This document shows positions 45,739 to 57,286 of a stretch of DNA of 64,000 nt, in pieces. The DNA is taken from the NCBI RefSeq assembly GCF_000264995.1, contig NW_006767443.1, positions 869,355 to 933,354 on the forward strand. Direction: 5' to 3'. The position numbers and the translations under genes were made by a program. This stretch comes from Punctularia strigosozonata HHB-11173 SS5 (Eukaryota; Basidiomycota; Agaricomycetes; Corticiales; Punctulariaceae). The stretch's first letter is position 1; every line of letters starts with the position of its first letter. The notes beneath the pieces are model-generated. The model did not search any database. It was not told where the DNA came from and saw only the letters and a list, made by a program, of their open reading frames with translations.

Positions 45739-47149
45739 ATGAGTCATACTTCAACGCCATCCTCTCATCTTCAGAAGGATGTTATACTCGACGTCCATGC
45801 TGATCAAATCAAATCTATGAAGAAGTTGACTCCATGGGGCTTCGAGGGCATCTACTGTAAAACGGAGAAAACAGTCGGACAATGCATGGATCTCTTCTCT
45901 CAAGAGCTACCGGTTTACACAGCCCACCTCCCATCTGAGACGCTCAGAGGTCTGGAGGACATGTTAGACGAGTATGATATCTGTTTGTTATGCGCACATG
46001 ATAGCACTGAGTTATCGCCAGCGTGAATCTCCGGCGGGATGCCCTTGAGTCAGAATTAAGAGCAGCACGCAAGGCTCCGCTCTGGAAACGACGATATCTG
46101 ATCATCACTACGGCTCGGAATGAAAACCAGGCATATCGGCAAGCTGCAGAGAAGTTCCGGCGTCGTCTTCTTGCAAGTGTACAGTGCCTTTGAGATATCG
46201 AGGCTGATTGATTTTATAGACTGCATCGGATTTTGCGAGACGAAAGAAACGCTATTCGGAGTGTGACGTCGCTATCGTCCACTCAGAAGGCCGGTGTCAC
46301 TACTCTCTTCTGGTCTCTTCTTACTAAAATCCCCACAGACCTTAAGCTTCGCCATACTGTGACAAAAAATCACGGAAACCACACCGAAGCCGAAGCAGGC
46401 AATAATCGGCCGGGCGTAGTTGTTATGGGCCCGGATGGGACTTCGCCAACAGTATTTGATCTCGCCGCGCCTTGGGACAACAAGAGAGAGACATATCTCG
46501 ACTCCTCTGGGAACGCTCTCTCGAACCCCCTTGACGTGATTAATGGTGCGCCGGAATATGACATCCCTCACTTTAATACTTAGATTGTGAAGGTCTGCTT
46601 CAACCTCCCGATGGAGCGCTGGGGCAAGCTGCCACAGCAATGGGCAAGTTGTCTGATCTCGCTACCCAAAAGAATTACACCATAACTTGATACAGGAACC
46701 GATATAGGACGTGTCGTCGATAATGTCTCACGGCCCGAAGATGAAGCCAGGTTCACTCAAGGCGGATCCACGCGTGACTCCGAAAACGGTGAGCCCGTCT
46801 TCTTCAGTCCTCTGCCGCAGTTTAACATTTGGTGCAATCTAGAGAGCGATGCAGAGTCCATAAGCGGTGCCGAGATTACAGTCTCATCGGACACTGCAAC
46901 CTACTCTAGCTCAATGACACCAGCAGGTGAAGTGCATTATGCCAACTTTGGGCGCATTGTATGAGCAGCACTACTTATCGTAAACCAGATCGAGACGCAC
47001 CTTCGCCATATCAATCCGAGTTCGAGACCATAGGAGAAGCCCTCAGATCTCCGACCCCTTTGGATGATGACGGGCGAGAATATCCAACGAGCCCGCTCCC
47101 GACAAGCCCACGGATCGTTGATTCGATTGTGAAGCGATGGCTAGGGTAG
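45739..47149 (+). CDS. C5: C-family protein of unknown function
   Basis: MSHTSTPSSHLQ begins exon 1, with KDVILDVHADQIKSMKKLTP and MDLFSQELPVYTAHLPSETL. Later segments are LESELRAARKAPLWKRRYLI, TASDFARRKKRYSE and DGTSPTVFDLAAPWDNKRET. After a stretch with unclear splicing come GALGQAATAMGKLSDLA, FFSPLPQFNIWCNLESDAES, ISGAEITVSSDTATYS and, after a last intron, DAPSPYQSEFETIGEALRSP, DDDGREYP and the end at 47149. Two introns seem to use GC donors (CTT/GCAAGT after FRRRLL, and GAAG/GCCGGT). No known domain. Confidence 0.58.
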
Positions 47150-47364
47150 TGCGGCTCAAAATTTGGCTGCAGTATTACTAACGAAGTCGTTCCCTGAGAG
47201 TGCAGGCAGGCTGGTCTTTGAATTTATCCTGATCAATCGATTTTTTTCTTCCTCCTTCTTAAACTGCAAGCGTAGGTGAAGCTAAGGAGCCAGGGAGTGA
47301 AATAAGTATCGTTCGGTTGCGTCACGAGTGACCATTCCCACGCGCTGTCGAGCGCTTTGAGTGC

Positions 47365-47700
47365 GTTAGCCATTGAAGCACATTACGCTCTTCTTCGTTT
47401 GGTTTCGAACCCATGGACTGCATGGTTTGAAACATACACGGACCTTCGGTCTCACTGATGCTGCTATATCAGGAGGTCTGGATTTGCCTCTGTGCAAATT
47501 TCCTGGCCGTTGCCAACTTGCACGAAATGCTGTCCATCCGGACAAAGCGTTGGTTGCGAGGGTCCTTCGCGATACCTTACAGAGACAAGGCTCTGCCAGA
47601 GACCTCACATTGCGGGTGCAGCATCTTAAACGCGGGTTGATTGCGTCGGCGATAGCTTTCCTTACCTTTTTCCACGCGAAGTAACCGTAGGCTTTACAGC
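47365..47700 (+). repeat. R segment between C5 and A7
   Basis: Second copy of the segment at 41870-42250, with the conserved reading AAISGGLDLPLCKFPGRCQ and NAVHPDKALVARV. It contains the A-type motif CGAAATGCTGTCC at 47524-47535, about 250 bp before A7. Confidence 0.5.
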
Positions 47701-47780
47701 GAGCTGATCTGGACAACACGCCGAACCAACTTTCATCAAGACCACTGTCCGCACAGCAAAAGATATTGAGGCGTCTGACC

Positions 47781-50026
47781 ATGACTATCAATCTGACATC
47801 GAAAGTCAGCGTCCACGTACGTCTCTCGATATGGTGACTGACGACAGCAGCGATCAACTGACCCGAGCATGTAGAAGGAGTTCGTGATTGGATCTGGATC
47901 CTTTGGATGGGTGTACATTGAGTACTGGGGTGACATTCCGGTGGCTGTCAAATGCTCAAAGCAATCCGAACACCTAGTATGTCACGTATTGTGAAGTCTA
48001 ATCGTCTTGCAACACTGACCCTTCCCGTCCATAAGCGCCCCACGCGCGAATTAGAGCATTGGGCGAAGCTCAAACATCCAAACGTTGTACCGCTCTATGG
48101 CTATCTGCAGAATGACGCGAGCCTTCCAAAGGATATCGTCACGCCATATATACCTGAAGGCACCCTGGAGGATTGCTATAGAACACATGCGGACATGAGT
48201 GCAGAGACGAGGAAGGGACTGGTATGTCCGGTGCACTGTGTCGGGTCCTGTCTCATCGATAACGGCACTCGCAGATTTTCGATGCCGCGCTAGGCCTCGC
48301 ATATCTTCATGCCAACAACATAGTTCATTTGGATGTCAAAGCCGCAAATGTATGTCCGTTCTATCGGATGTCAAGCGCTGGTATTCTACTACGTCTGCAC
48401 AGATCCTTGTTACCAACGTTCGCGCAGGGTCCACCTTTCGTCTCCGCGCCCTTCTCTCCGATTTTGGACTCGCCAAAGATCCGGAGAAAGACAAGATAAC
48501 ATCTGCATCGCTTGATAGCGGAGGCTCTACGCGCTGGAAGGCATGGGAGCTGGCCGCCCCCAGCGCCTTCGCAGAGAGATTTCCCGAGATCAAACGTTCA
48601 GAAAGGAAGCTACTCCAGAAAGCAGATGTGTGGTCCTGGGGTATGACGGTTTTGGTACGACATACGTCATCCATCCATATTAGGCACTTACTAAACACTG
48701 GCTCGCAGGAGGTATTTATGGGCATGCATCCATATGCGAATAAACAAGGTGAAGATGTGGGCGCGGAACTGAGGAACGGCACCCCGCCGTCTTATAGTCG
48801 AGCGTTCGTAAAGAAGAAAGGAATGGAGGAGGAGTTGAGGGTAACGATGAAGCGCTGCTGGGCGCGAAATGTCCTGTCACGACCAACCATGCAGGAAGTT
48901 ATAGACGAACTCAAGATACCGGCACCTGATCCAGTGGAGTATGGCTCTCCATAGGACATGGATATCACTCGCTGACGAGACTTGTAGGGAAGAACACCGC
49001 GCATCCTCGCCTCGTAGCCCGTGTCGTCAACAAACCACTGATGGCAAACAAGTCTTATTCTATGGCATGTGTCACTTGTCTCTGGACAAAGAATGGTGAG
49101 CTAACATACCCGTAGCGCGGGCTAAGCGACGTTGGCATGCAAAGTTCGGGCGCGGACTGGATTTCAAAGCAGACGACCTGCTGCATTTTTGTGCAGGAGA
49201 TATCATCGCTGTAACCAAGGACAGTCCCGATGGGTGGCTTGTCGGGCAACGATTCACCCGCATGGAAGATCCCAAACCGCTTTTCACGGCGGTGCACGTG
49301 TGCGATGCCAAGTGGGTGCTCCGCATGATTTCTGCTCGATATGCTCACAGTGGGCATTTTGCAGTCCGACGACAACAAAGTTACACAGAACTCAGCTCCC
49401 GTTCGTAGGTACGGGTCATACTTGCCGCAAGTCGAATCTTTAGGCATGTACCTGATGAGTGCACGACTTGCAATAGCCACGATGCGATATATGTACCGAT
49501 CGACGAGAAGACACATCAATGTACAAGAAGGGGATACTGTACTGATTACGGGGAAGCCTAACGGTGACGCCGATACCGAGAAACTGACCGGTTGCCAACT
49601 CAAGCCCGATAGCACTGGGATATTTCCCGCTCATCGTGCACGCAAAATGTCAGATACGCGCTCTTCGTCAAAGGGTCGATTATTCTCACTCGTTCTGCTC
49701 TATGTCCAGTGTTGGTCCCCGGAAAACGTGGCTGCCTCACGGAGTGCTTTATTATAGTGAGTACGACAGCCTTCGGACTTCGACTAACATGGCACGATGC
49801 TGATATGCCCTCGGTAGTGGAAGCGACCCATGATTTCGAGGGCGAGACGCGTCATATTGACGTGAATACCGAGCTCCGCTTCAAGGTGGGCGATATCATC
49901 GCAGTCACCGATGCGCCAGCGGAAGGACCATGGACCGGCGAGCTGATAGGTCCAAGGCATCCGCAACAGAGGCCATATGGTACTTTCGAGCGGGATGCAG
50001 TCGAATCGGAATATTTAGATAGTTGA
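47781..50026 (+). CDS. A7: protein kinase with SH3, SH3-like and SH3 domains
   Basis: MTINLTSKVSVH, then KEFVIGSGSFGWVYIEYWGD and IPVAVKCSKQ. Next are RPTRELEHWAKLKHPNVVPL, VTPYIPEGTLED, HLDVKAAN, LLSDFGLAKDPEKDK, TRWKAWE in the APE position, DVWSWGMTVLV and the C-lobe to RCWARNVLSRPTMQEVIDEL. It differs from other A copies in SDFGLAK rather than CDFGYAK. SH3-1 (CAGDIIAVTKDSPDGWLVGQ), the middle domain (STGIFPAHRARKM) and the last SH3 (FKVGDIIAVTDAPAEGPWTG) follow, ending at 50026. The start was chosen because synonymous third-position differences from A6 support the MTINLTSK frame. No break seen. Confidence 0.8.
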
Positions 50027-50535
50027 AATCGCTGCATCTCTATTCCGCCCTACACTCTCGCTACGCGTGGATGTGCGGTCAGATTCAATAATGATAATGG
50101 AGCATTGAAACGACCGTTCCCTGCTGGACGCCTTGCATGAGAGTCAAGACTGCGACGCGGTGAAACTATTTCTCACGGCGTTGCGCTTTGTACTGCACCA
50201 GTATGACAAGCAAACAAGGCCCGACATGGTTACATATCGATACGCACGATACACAACCCTTTCCGCCGCGTTGAGATCAAAGCTCCCGGCCATACAACGT
50301 AGCTCCGCTCATCGACTTCCTCACGGATGCTGTCCAACATAATTGACAAATGCTGTCGCGTCGTGCAATGTCCTGGATACCAAATCTCAGCGTTTCATGC
50401 CCACACGGACATCTCTGAGCTTCGTTGTACCTGGAGTTCCTATGAGGGAATTGGAAAAAGTTTATAGGCGTCAAGTAGACTGGTCAGATGGTACAACGAA
50501 TCAGAGACCATACCCCGCCGCGACCACAACGCTGT

Positions 50536-52864
50536 GATGCTGGCCCAACGGAATCTTGGCAGCAGCGTCAAAAGGGCGCGTACGCGGTACATCACTCCGG
50601 ACGTAGCTGACTTCATCGCGTGCAGGACCCTACAGTCGTTCTGGGATACACTCAGCAAGGACGCGTCATCCTCGGCCAATACAACGGGAAGATACCGGTG
50701 GCGATCAAGCAGTCCTACAATAGTGACTATGGGGTGAGTGTCGACCATCTACTCTGCGCGTTTGATGGCCTTCACATGTTATGTTACATGCACAGCGTAT
50801 GCGCCGCGAGCTGGAAAACTGGATGAAGATGGTCCATCCCAATATCCTCCCAATATACGGATATATCGACGACAACCACAATCCAAATCAGGGGTCACTC
50901 GATCTCGTGACACCGTACGTACCGGAGGGGACGCTCGCCGACTGCTGCACGAAAAATTCAAACATGAGTGAACAAACGAAGAGGGGCCTGGTCAGTTTGA
51001 CGTGCTTCCGGCCGGTACGCCGTTGGTTCCGGTGCTGAGGACCTACAGGTGTTCGACGTTGCGTTTGGCCTCGCGTTCCTTCATAAGAACGATACCGTGC
51101 ATCTGGACGTCAAAGCGTCTAACGTGTGTTGTTGCCTCATCGCATGGGTTCTTGGCCATGAAATTTGATGTTCTGGTCTTGCTAGGTCCTTGTCACCAAC
51201 GTGCATACGGGCACCGGCTCGTTCCAACTCCGTGCGCTGCTGTGTGACTTCGGATACGCGAAAGAACAGAACGGCTTGGTCACATCGTCGTCGCTCTCCA
51301 AGGGCTCATTGCCATGGCAGGCATGGGAGCTGCACGCGATGAGAAAAGCGCGGGAGTATTATCCCTCTATGCGGCATCGCGCAATGAGGAGGAAACTACT
51401 TCATAAAGCTGACGTTTGGTCTTGGGGGATGCTGATTGTGGTATCGAACGTTTACACTTATGAACCGCCTCCGAGGGTGACTCATGAAGACCAATGCCTA
51501 GGAAGTGTACACCGGCCGATTCCCGTATGCGGGTATGAAGATTGATGCAATAAAGGGTCTCTTGGAAGAGGGTCAACCGCCGCCTTTCGATCGTCGCGTC
51601 GTGGATCCATACCTGAGTGTGCACTTGAATGACTGCTGGGAGAAGGATCCAGCGACACGGCCGTCCATGCAAAAAATATTGGACAAGGCGGGACAACGGC
51701 CATCCCACAGAAATAGGTAAGCCGTCTCGCCCGATATTACTCCTCGCCCATACAAACCGTCCCGCAGAGTGAGGCAGAGCGATATGCCCGACCGCCCCCC
51801 TTCTGATAATACAAGTACTATGTCCGGCAAGAACGTCCTATTTTATGGTAAAACGCTCGTCTGCGCCTTAATGAGCAGGGACACAGCTGACACTTGGTTA
51901 GTGAGAGCGAAGCGCCCATCGCATGCCGACCTAGCGCGGGCGCGCAAAATCATCACGTATCATGGTGACGAGGCGCTCCTACCACTGGGCAAGGGTGACA
52001 TCGTCGCTGTGGAGCATCAGTATCCCGATGGTTGGTGTTATGGACAGCAGCTTTTTCCTAAAGGAGCTCAAAAGGCGCTCTTTAAAGAAAACGTCCTCCG
52101 GGATCCCGAGTAGGTCACCTTGTCGATTACTTGGTCACTGCTCGCGCTGACCTTATGGTCTTGCCCAGGCCGCCCAGGGCGAAGCTGCAAAGGGACATGG
52201 TGCCGTTCGTAGGTGGGATACTCTCGCTCTGCGTGCTCCCTTACCGGTGCTGAAATGACCTTGAAATTCGAACCCTAGGGCAAATCAAGAGATACTGGTC
52301 CGGTGTCACAAATCGTGAGGTTCCCGAGGGCACCCCAGTGTTAATAAAGAAGTACCCCGATGATCGCAAGGATAGCAAACAGCGGCTGGAGGGGCATTGG
52401 CTGATTCCCGGGTTACGCGGATTCTTTCCCTGCCAGTGTGCAAGAAAGATGTTGGTATTTTGTTTTGGCTTTGCTCACGAGCGGTGGCACGCTCGTTCTG
52501 ATTCGTGTTTCGTTGATTTGCAGCTTAGGACCCGGGGAGGAACGGTTGTGGAGAGGAGAGCAAAACATACAATATTTCGGTGAGCATGCGACTCAAGTTT
52601 CGTTCGCGATGTAGCCGTGCCGACGGTGCCCTTTGTGCGTGGTCAGTGCAAGTGACGAAGCCCTACGCAGGCGCTGAGACGCAAGACATCGATGGGAAGG
52701 ACGAACTTCGGTTTAGTGCAGGCGACGTGATTGCCGTCACCGATGCGCCCGATTCCGCCGAGGCACCTTGGTGGACAGGCGAGGTTGTCACCTCTTATGG
52801 ACGATTATCGTGCCCGGGTCTGTTCGCGGCTGATGCTGTGGAGTTTGGGTATCTAGGGAGTTAA
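50536..52864 (+). CDS. A8: diverged protein kinase with SH3-type domains
   Basis: The first kinase exon reads VVLGYTQQGRVILGQYNGKI and PVAIKQ, so the glycine loop is GYTQQGRV rather than GSGSFGxV. RRELENWMKMVHPNILPIYG, VTPYVPEGTLAD, HLDVKASN, LLCDFGYAKEQN, LPWQAWE, DVWSWGMLIVV and EVYTGRFPYAG complete the kinase. SH3-1 (GKGDIVAVEHQYPDGWCYGQ), PPRAKLQRDMVPFV, a shortened middle domain ending CQCARKM, and SH3-3 (FSAGDVIAVTDAPDSAEAPW) follow. The first exon is uncertain; the ATG at 50536 is the nearest but its donor does not fit the phase simply. The A-type motif ACAAATGCTGTCGC is at 50346-50359. It has no B-C pair of its own. Confidence 0.7.
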
Positions 52865-53175
52865 ACTAGAAGGGACTGTTTGTATGTAACGCGATTCAGG
52901 ATTCCTTGCTTCTTTCATCAGAGTATACCCCACTTATGAATGTACAGTTTACTTGTATCATGCTCTTGCGAAACCCAGCTATACGGACTTTCAGTCATAT
53001 TTTATTCTATATCCGTTGCACTGGTTGCACAGAACTTCGTAATAGCCTTCTCATTGCCTAATTGATTGTCCGTTACTAAACATGTATTATGTCGCATGTG
53101 AGGATCGGGATCAATGATATATCCAGTGTTTTCCGAAGCATGACGATATGTGGATCCATAGTATTGATGGTAAAC
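52865..53175. other. Right edge of the array, no gene seen
   Basis: AT-rich spacer between the last A gene and the glycosyltransferase 3' end; no repeat or A/B/C relic was recognised. Confidence 0.4.
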
Positions 53176-55308
53176 CTATAATCCTAGATCGTCGAATAGA
53201 GTCAGCAATGACCGATGCGCATTGCCGCCCTCCTTCATGCTTTCGGCCAGCTCCTCGCAAATCCTCTCCACATTCTGCCTTTTCGTAGCGCCATCCGGCC
53301 CCCGCATCTGTTCAACAACATCTGCTACCTCCCTTTTGATAGAAGAGATCGAACCTTCAGGGGCTTTGCCCGTGCGGTACGCCGGTTTCGTGGCGGTTCT
53401 GCCATTGCGTACCTCGAGAAGGTGGTACGCGACGTTGAGACCGCGACTGAGGTTCGCGGCGATCATAGGTTGATCGGCGGCGAAGTCCCAGCATATCCTA
53501 TGATCGATCAAAGGTCAGTTCTGACTGCCTCTCAAAAATGGTCGATAATGCTGACATAGGGATACCAGCAGCGAGACTTTCCAATGCACTATTCATCCCG
53601 GCATGCGTGACGAACCATCCAGTTGCCTGACGTATGCATTGTCAAAGTGATACGAGCTAAGGATATCGTGTAGCTCACTGGATGCGAGAGGATATATTGT
53701 TGCGGAGACCAGTGCGCGATGACGCCCAGCCCGGATTCCGTGACCTTGTTCAGAACTTCATCTGGTACCGAGGCGAAGGGAGACGCGTGGCTCATGATCT
53801 TTTACGGGCAACACTGAGGAACCTGCTTTCTCGATACGATATTGACTGCGCTTACGAAAGGCACCTTCGTCTCCATGAAGACGTCAAGCATCGCCCATAG
53901 CTGTTCCGGATGTGCCCAGGGACCCCAAACGGTCCCGAACGAGATCTATCAGTTGGAGCCTTCAGACTACGACCGCCAGGCCATGAAACCGAACTCACGT
54001 AAACCACCGATTTGGCTCCATGAGATTTCAGAGCAGCATCTAGGAAGTTGACGATCTCTTCCGACTTCGAAGACTGCTTCAAGTCACCGTTCCTCGTGTC
54101 AGCAGCTGTACCAAAAGGTAGCTGCGGTCCGATGCTGTAGACTTTACGCGGCGGAGAGCTGGAGGCCATCCAATTCTCTACAACTTCGATGGAATCCCGA
54201 GCGAAGGAAGGATCCGATGTCTGGACAATCCCATCGCACTCTAAGAAGGCACTTCGAACACGAACGTGCTGTTAGCAGAGATGGTCAATGATGGAGAGAA
54301 GCGCCTTCAACTCACTGGTATCCGATGTGATGCATCTCTGCCATGACCTGGAGAAGCTCAAGCGGCATCTGATACCTTCCTTGAGTATCCGTCTTTACAC
54401 TGTATGGCACCTAACGTACTGGTTGGGGAAAATTCTCATAATCGTACATAGGCGGAAGTTTGCCCAATGTCACAACTTCTCCTGGTAGTTCGTCGAAATA
54501 CTGATGAATACGACAGAGTCAGTGATCGACGTTCACAACTCAAACAAAGGCGTGACACCTTCGCCGTAGCATCTGTCACTCTCAGCCCGTGTTCTTCGGC
54601 GATGCGGTGGACGATAGGCTTCAAATCACCCATACCACCGTATTCTACAGGTCCAAAGTCCCGTAGCACGTGGCCAGGATCAGCACTCTGCCACGCAAGT
54701 ACTGGGATACGCTCGGGACTAAGCTCCCGGATGGTCCGGAGTGGACGTAGAGCGAAGAACTGTCGCGAGTCAGTCTTGGAGACGAAAAACGAGCAGTCGT
54801 AGCTCCGTGAAACGACTGACATCTATAATGACGACAGTAGGAGGTAGAACAGCATCGAATACAGTCCCTTTGACTGAGCAAGTGACTGGCTCCCCTTTCG
54901 CGAGTTGGTGATAAACCGGACGAAAAGATTCGTCCACGTCCAGGAAGTTGGTTGTATCCATATCTCCCGGCAGCGCGACCACCCTATAGCTAGTCAACAT
55001 TCGCACATAAATCGAAGTTCGGATGCCATAGTACCTGATGAGCTTGCGAATCTCCTGTTCCTTCTCGCCGAAGCTGCGAGAAATCTCGATGTGCACCTTC
55101 TCCACGACTGAAGCCCAAGTGAATAATGTGACATGAACGCCGCGAAGCTTCGCAATCTTGGAAGCCAGATTGCTCAAGGGCCTCGTATGTCCTATGTAGG
55201 GCATGTTAGCATTGCACACGCAGCGTGAATTTGATGCACCGAACCCCAGGCGGCCAAAGCAAACAACAGTACATGCGGATGTTTGGAGGCGGATCCTTTG
55301 GAAGACAT
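53176..55308 (-). CDS. UDP-glycosyltransferase, GT1 family
   Basis: The N-terminus HPHVLLFALAAWG/HTRPLSNLASKI is the acceptor-side start of family 1 transferases. Near the C-terminus VIAHWSPQQYILSHP, TGWFVTHAGMNSALESLAAG, IPM and WDFAADQ make the sugar-nucleotide (PSPG-like) signature, with the HAGxNS turn intact. KVYSIGPQLPFG and SVVYVSFGTVW are also family landmarks. About eight exons end at 53176. The start at 55308 (MSSKGSAS) follows the alignment, although the frame is open further upstream. The enzyme transfers a sugar from a UDP donor to a small lipophilic acceptor; the acceptor cannot be told from sequence. Confidence 0.85.
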
Positions 55309-56388
55309 GGCGAGGGTGTCTATAATGTTACGGATGGGAGGAGGTGCATTATAAGGCAAACGGGCGGCCTGTTCCTGCGTTGAGATCGAGGCGGACGCTG
55401 TACCGGCAATCCGTGGGAGATCCGAGCTGTTCCCGAGCTTCTCAGCAAAGCACGCGTTATCATTGATAGAGAGGCTGATCCTGGGCTTCTCAGTAGCACT
55501 CTGTGAAGCTCCTGACTTGACGACGTCTGGAGCTGAGCAGTAAATGCATGGCTGATCATGTAGCTTGCTGATGAGTGCCGAAGGACGATTGCAGATAGAG
55601 AGGATGCTGAGCAGATGTTTCCCAAAAAACGCGATGGACAGCGTTGTCGAACACCGCGTCTTCCTCGCCGGCGCTTTGAGGCCAGACCGCACATCGTGCG
55701 ACAAAAGCAGTAGTAAGCGTCGACTGCAACCCGATTAGCTTGACTAACAAACGTCCTCAGTCTCCAGCTATTTGACGCTCACCTTGGCGTGTCGTGCCCA
55801 CGCTGGGATACAATCGAAGATCTCTGTGTGAACATCGTAAGCACCTTGAGGTAATATAATCAATGCACAATGAGCGCAACATCAGTGAAAGCACGCTGCC
55901 GCTGACGACCGGACGTCGATTCTACTGTAGTGTCAATCGCGGCCCGTATGGCATGGACGGAGATCACTGATGAACACCATGACTAAAGCTCCTGGCTCCG
56001 TGATGCCCGGAAAGGATGAAGAAGCGGCAGTCGTTCACCGCACAACTCACGCAGCAGTTAGATGTGTCCCGCACTTCCACGTTTGCGTACAAGCAGCCTC
56101 GTAATCCACACAGAAAATATGGCTCCGTTCATAAATCTGCGTCGTCACGAACGAGGTCGTCGTGGGTCGGTCGTCGAAGTCCTCGGCACTGCATACTGGT
56201 GGACGGCATCGATGTTTACCGAAACCGCTGGGCTGATGCCTTCCACTTGTAAGATCTTTCATGTCGTCTGCCCCGAGAAGGGCGACGTGGCCCTGTCGGC
56301 AACATGTGCGGACTGCATGGTACTGATACATATAAGGAAACGCAAATTTCTTGCTAATCTGTCGGGGAAAATATTGTCAGTTTCATGC
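55309..56388. other. Intergenic, about 1.1 kb, no gene seen
   Basis: Upstream of the glycosyltransferase and downstream of YPI1. Open frames on both strands lack domain signal and most overlap each other. Confidence 0.4.
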
Positions 56389-57035
56389 TCAGTACGTAAC
56401 GCATGAAGCTGTTGTACCGTGGTCGGCATGAGCCTTCATCTTCCCTTTGCCCGCGGAAGGACCTCTCTCGTATGCATTCGGCTCCGGATCGACGGCAAGT
56501 TCGTGGACTACGGCCTGGGAGCTTGGGCCACCATGAGTCAGCTGGTCCCCGCCATGGTGTCCGTGGTTGCAGTCTTCGTCATGGGGGAGGTCATGATTAT
56601 GATGGTGCCGATTCCGTCGTCGTCGTCGGTAGTTGCTTGGTTTTGCTCCTCCATCTGAACCCGAGTCGGAGTCCGATGAGTCCTCTTCGGAGGACGATTC
56701 ATCAAACCTCCTTGGTTTGTGGTATATGCAACATACTGGAGAAACACCATATTGTCAGGCCATCGGGGAGCTGCACAGACAATCTCGGACATACTCTTTG
56801 ACTTCTTCTTCCCCATCCCTTCGTTGTCAACCACCTCCTCCGCCCACGCAACCCGAGGCCTATCAGGTCGTCCAGCAGCACGCAGGCGAAGTGTGCCGAC
56901 GACCTCGCCGTCAACGCTCGAAGCGTCCCGCGCACCATCCTCTGGCCGAGGTTGCGCGTCCTCGATAACTATTGTGCGTGAAGCATCGGTAGGACCTGAC
57001 GTCGATGGACCGGCGCTAGCTGCAGTGTATGCCAT
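56389..57035 (-). CDS. YPI1: Type 1 protein phosphatase regulator YPI1 (inhibitor-3/PPP1R11 family)
   Basis: Two exons (56795-57035 and 56389-56735) join in frame to 195 residues. The diagnostic core is RVAWAEEVVDNEGMGKKKSK, then ICCIYHKPRRFDES across the intron. RVAW is the RVxF-type PP1 docking site, and CCIY with the following basic-aromatic stretch is the inhibitor-3 signature. An acidic Ser/Asp run (SSSEEDSSDSDSGSD) and a His/Asp-rich segment (RNRHHHNHDLPHDEDCNHGH) follow. The protein binds and tunes nuclear PP1 (Glc7). Its length is ordinary for the family in filamentous fungi. Confidence 0.92.
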
Positions 57036-57286
57036 AGATGACGAGTGTCCGGTATAGAATTCATGATGCAGTAAGCTCCGCTAGGACAGCCGCTGATATG
57101 ATCGTGAGACAGTGAATGAACTGACCGTGGGATTATATATAAAGACCGTTGTGACTTCGGGCCGGTTTCCGACGGTAGGTGCTTGACGTGGCTTGCAATT
57201 GGACGGTTTCGTTGGGTTTGGGATGCATCGTGAAGAGAATTATATCGTACAATACAGTGTAATGGTTCGGCGTCGAGCAGATCCAA

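Noticed and set aside
16183-52864. Transposon or retroelement origin of the repeated block
   Set aside because: I saw no transposase, reverse transcriptase, terminal repeats or target-site duplications; unit borders coincide with genes and promoters, which fits tandem duplication and unequal exchange.
55320-55704. Upstream extension of the glycosyltransferase
   Set aside because: The frame is open, but the family N-terminus begins at HPHVLLFALAAWG, just after the ATG at 55308.
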